DNA of 9,041 nucleotides. It comes from Flavobacteriales bacterium. Its GTDB lineage: Bacteria; Bacteroidota; Bacteroidia; Flavobacteriales_E; Vicingaceae. The stretch lies in assembly GCA_003487525.1 (NCBI GenBank), contig DNDT01000524.1, forward strand, positions 1 to 9,041, written 5' to 3'. Positions 6,627 to 9,041 of the stretch are shown piece after piece. Made by a program: the position numbers and the translations under genes. A model generated the notes under the pieces. That model did not search any database, was not told where the DNA came from, and saw nothing but the letters and a program-made list of their open reading frames with translations. Position 1 is the first letter of the stretch, and every line of letters begins with the position of its first letter.

Positions 6627-8987
6627 CTACCCGCTGCAGCTTTCGCAATTTTCGGGATTGTCCAATGAGCAGGCAATTTCCGCTTCCTGCTCTGTCATTC
6701 TCTCTTGCGCAGAGATATTTTGCTTAGCTGCGTTTTCAACCGTAAACTTAATGGCATCTCTGGCCGCTTTGGTTCTTAAGTAGTACATGCCCGTTTTAAG
6801 ACCCTTTTTCCAGGCGTAAAAATGCATCGAAGTCAGCTTTGCAAAATTCGGGTTTTCAATAAAGAGGTTCAGTGACTGAGACTGGCAAATGTATGCACCG
6901 CGGTCGGCAGCCATGTCGATAATTGCCTTCTGCTTAATCTCCCATACGGTTTTGTAAAGCTCTTTCAGGTTATCCGGTATTTCATTGATGCCCTGCACCG
7001 AACCATTGGCCGCCATCAGTTTGTTTTTCAGCTCGTCGTTCCACAGTCCCAGGTCTGTCAGGTCGCGGAGCAGGTGTTTGTTCACCACGATAAACTCTCC
7101 GGAAAGCACCCGTCTGGTATAAATGTTTGAGGTATAGGGCTCAAAGCATTCGTTGTTTCCAAGAATTTGAGAAGTGGATGCCGTTGGCATTGGTGCCAGA
7201 AGCAGGGAGTTGCGAACCCCGTATTTCAAAACCTCTTCTTTCAACACATCCCACTCCCAGCGATTGCTCGGTGTAACACCCCACATGTCGAACTGAAATA
7301 TCCCTTCTGAAACCGGGCTTCCTTCATACGATTCATAGGGTCCGTTTTCCCTGGCCAGGTCTTTCGATGCGGTCATGGCCGCGTAGTATATGGTTTCGAA
7401 AATTTCCGCATTCAATTTTCTGGCTCCGTCTGAATCAAATGGAAGCCGAAGTAAAATGAACGCGTCGGCAAGTCCCTGCACGCCCAGTCCTATTGGTCGA
7501 TGTCTGAAATTGGAGGTCCGTGCCTCCGGTACAGGATAGTAATTATTGTCTATAATCTTATTCAGGTTTTTTGTGACGTGGTAGGTTACGTCAAACAGTT
7601 TCTGGTGATCGAATTCTCCGTCGACAATGTACTTTGGAAGCGCCAGTGAAGCCAGGTTGCAAACCGCCACTTCATCTTTTGAGGTGTACTCGACGATCTC
7701 CGTGCACAGATTCGATGAGCGGATCGTTCCCAGGTTTTTCTGGTTTGATTTTTCATTGCAGGCATCTTTGTAAAGGATGTATGGCGTTCCGGTTTCAATC
7801 TGAGATTCGAGAATGGTATTCCAAAGTTCACGTGCCTTTATGGTTTTTCTGCCCTTTCCTTCTGCTTCGTATTTTTTATACCGCTCTTCAAATTCCTTTC
7901 CATACGAATCGTAAAGTCCGGGGCATTCGTTCGGGCACATCAGGGTCCATTTTTCATCTTTTTCGACCCGCTCCATAAACAGGTCCGGAGTCCATAAGGC
8001 ATAAAACAAATCACGTGCCCGTTGTTCTTCTTTCCCGTGGTTCTTTTTTAAATCAAGGAAATCATATATGTCTGCATGCCACGGTTCGATGTAGGCGGCA
8101 AACGAACCCTTTCTCTTTCCTCCGCCCTGGTCCACGTATCGCGCTGTATCGTTAAACACCTTGAGCATGGGAACAATTCCGTTTGAGGTTCCGTTGGTGC
8201 CTTTGATGTAAGAACCCTTGGCCCGGATATTGCTGATGCTAAGGCCTATTCCACCGGCAGACTGAGATATTTTGGCGCATTGCTTGAGGGTATTGTAAAT
8301 GCCATCGATGCTGTCGTTCTGCATGGTCAGCAGGAAACACGACGACATCTGGGCTTTGGGGGTTCCTGCATTGAACAAGGTTGGTGTGGCATGGGTAAAC
8401 CACTTTTCGGACATTAAATGATATGTCTCAATGGCACTGTCGATATCTTCCTTGTGAATTCCAAGAGCAACTCGCATCAACATATGCTGCGGTCGCTCGG
8501 CAACCTTTCCTTTCAGTTTCAACAGGTATGAACGTTCAAGGGTTTTAAATCCGAAGAAATCGTAGCTGAAATCCCTGTCGTAAATGATCTGGGAATCGAG
8601 GTATTGCGCATTTTTCTCGATCACCTTATATACATCCTCGGCAACAAGGGTGGCATTTTCTCCCGTTTTCGGGTCGATGTATTCGTACAAGGCCCGCATC
8701 GTTTCGGAGAAAGACTTCTCTGTTTCACGGTGAAGGTTCGATACCGCAATTCTCGACGCAAGCAGCGCATAATCAGGATGAGAAACCGTCATGGTGGCCG
8801 AAACCTCTGCCGCGAGATTATCCAATTCGGATGTGGTAACCCCGTCAAACAATCCTTCGATGACCTTCATGGCCACCTTGGTCTCATCCACTGCCGGATT
8901 CAATCCATAGCACAGCTTCTTGATTCGTGCCGTGATCTTGTCAAATTTTACGGATTCTTTTCTGCCGTCTCTTTTTACTACGTACAT
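6627..8987 (-). CDS. nrdA: Ribonucleoside-diphosphate reductase class I, alpha (large) subunit
   Basis: The catalytic subunit of aerobic class I ribonucleotide reductase, converting ribonucleoside diphosphates to deoxyribonucleotides in the cytoplasm together with NrdB. Length is 786 aa. An ATP-cone domain occupies about residues 1-92 ([14 protein letters not shown]), so dATP/ATP activity control is expected. The barrel domain holds C217 (SSCFLL) and C443 (AVCNLAS) as the redox pair, C428 (NLCTE) as the thiyl-radical cysteine with N426 and E430, and the radical-transfer pair Y735-Y736 (MYYLRT). The C-terminal reducing arm ends CESCSG with C781 and C784. All key residues are present and there is no intein or frameshift. 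Long blocks match eukaryotic RRM1 as I remember it (for example [19 protein letters not shown] and [20 protein letters not shown]). The start at 8987 has a weak AAGG about 10 bases upstream. It lies 22 bp after the nrdB stop and is followed by a terminator. Confidence 0.97.
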   Translation of the reverse strand: MYVVKRDGRKESVKFDKITARIKKLCYGLNPAVDETKVAMKVIEGLFDGVTTSELDNLAAEVSATMTVSHPDYALLASRIAVSNLHRETEKSFSETMRALYEYIDPKTGENATLVAEDVYKVIEKNAQYLDSQIIYDRDFSYDFFGFKTLERSYLLKLKGKVAERPQHMLMRVALGIHKEDIDSAIETYHLMSEKWFTHATPTLFNAGTPKAQMSSCFLLTMQNDSIDGIYNTLKQCAKISQSAGGIGLSISNIRAKGSYIKGTNGTSNGIVPMLKVFNDTARYVDQGGGKRKGSFAAYIEPWHADIYDFLDLKKNHGKEEQRARDLFYALWTPDLFMERVEKDEKWTLMCPNECPGLYDSYGKEFEERYKKYEAEGKGRKTIKARELWNTILESQIETGTPYILYKDACNEKSNQKNLGTIRSSNLCTEIVEYTSKDEVAVCNLASLALPKYIVDGEFDHQKLFDVTYHVTKNLNKIIDNNYYPVPEARTSNFRHRPIGLGVQGLADAFILLRLPFDSDGARKLNAEIFETIYYAAMTASKDLARENGPYESYEGSPVSEGIFQFDMWGVTPSNRWEWDVLKEEVLKYGVRNSLLLAPMPTASTSQILGNNECFEPYTSNIYTRRVLSGEFIVVNKHLLRDLTDLGLWNDELKNKLMAANGSVQGINEIPDNLKELYKTVWEIKQKAIIDMAADRGAYICQSQSLNLFIENPNFAKLTSMHFYAWKKGLKTGMYYLRTKAARDAIKFTVENAAKQNISAQERMTEQEAEIACSLDNPENCESCSG

Positions 8988-9009
8988 TTTTCTGCCTTAT
9001 TTTCTGTAA

Positions 9010-9041
9010 TTAAAAATCTTCATCGAGGCTGAACTCAGTGC
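9010..9041 (-). CDS. nrdB: Ribonucleotide reductase beta (small) subunit, C-terminal codons only
   Basis: Only the last nine codons and the stop lie in the window. On the minus strand the reading frame upstream of nrdA gives T-E-F-S-L-D-E-D-F followed by TAA (9010-9012). This acidic, hydrophobic-ended tail is the expected C-terminal docking peptide of a class I beta subunit, comparable to the F-T-L-D-A-D-F tail of eukaryotic RRM2; it binds the alpha subunit and is needed for holoenzyme formation. The stop is 22 bp before the nrdA ATG on the same strand, so the order is nrdB then nrdA in one operon. The call rests on a short peptide plus position, yet together they are quite specific. Confidence 0.82.
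   Translation of the reverse strand, partial: TEFSLDEDF

Noticed and set aside
8604..9032. A 142-codon plus-strand open frame at the right end
   Set aside because: It is antisense to the highly conserved ATP-cone region of NrdA and runs into the nrdB tail; it resembles no known protein.

Overview
The window looks like chromosomal DNA of a member of the Bacteroidota. The clearest marker is a PorP/SprF-family outer-membrane protein, a family tied to the type IX secretion and gliding systems of that phylum. The nrdB-nrdA gene order and the scarcity of Shine-Dalgarno sequences fit the same group. I see no insertion sequence, tRNA, rRNA, CRISPR array or phage gene. A finer placement (perhaps a marine flavobacterial or cytophagal lineage) would be a guess.

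Layout. Bases 1-1983 (minus) hold all but the C-terminal end of ribonuclease R. An AT-rich divergent spacer of 135 bp follows. Bases 2119-5587 (plus) form a tight four-gene operon: a SorA-type molybdenum sulfite dehydrogenase, a membrane-anchored monohaem cytochrome c, a two-domain rhodanese lipoprotein and an integral-membrane di-iron hydroxylase of the sterol desaturase/fatty acid hydroxylase superfamily. The genes overlap by 4 and 8 bp or sit 1 bp apart. On the minus strand, converging with this operon and only 2 bp from its end, lies the PorP/SprF-like gene (5590-6480). Further right, also on the minus strand, is the class I ribonucleotide reductase operon: the last codons of nrdB at the right edge, complete nrdA (6627-8987), then a good intrinsic terminator near 6540-6566.

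How the genes work together. The first three operon genes make a coherent periplasmic sulfur-oxidation unit. The rhodanese could release sulfite from thiosulfate or another sulfane-sulfur donor, SorA would oxidise sulfite to sulfate, and the cytochrome would carry electrons into the respiratory chain. The fourth gene, a lipid-type hydroxylase, has no obvious place in this scheme. Its tight coupling to sulfite oxidation is the most interesting feature here and could mark an undescribed link between sulfur oxidation and lipid or sulfonate chemistry. The rnr and nrdBA genes are ordinary housekeeping genes, although NrdA is strikingly similar to eukaryotic RRM1.
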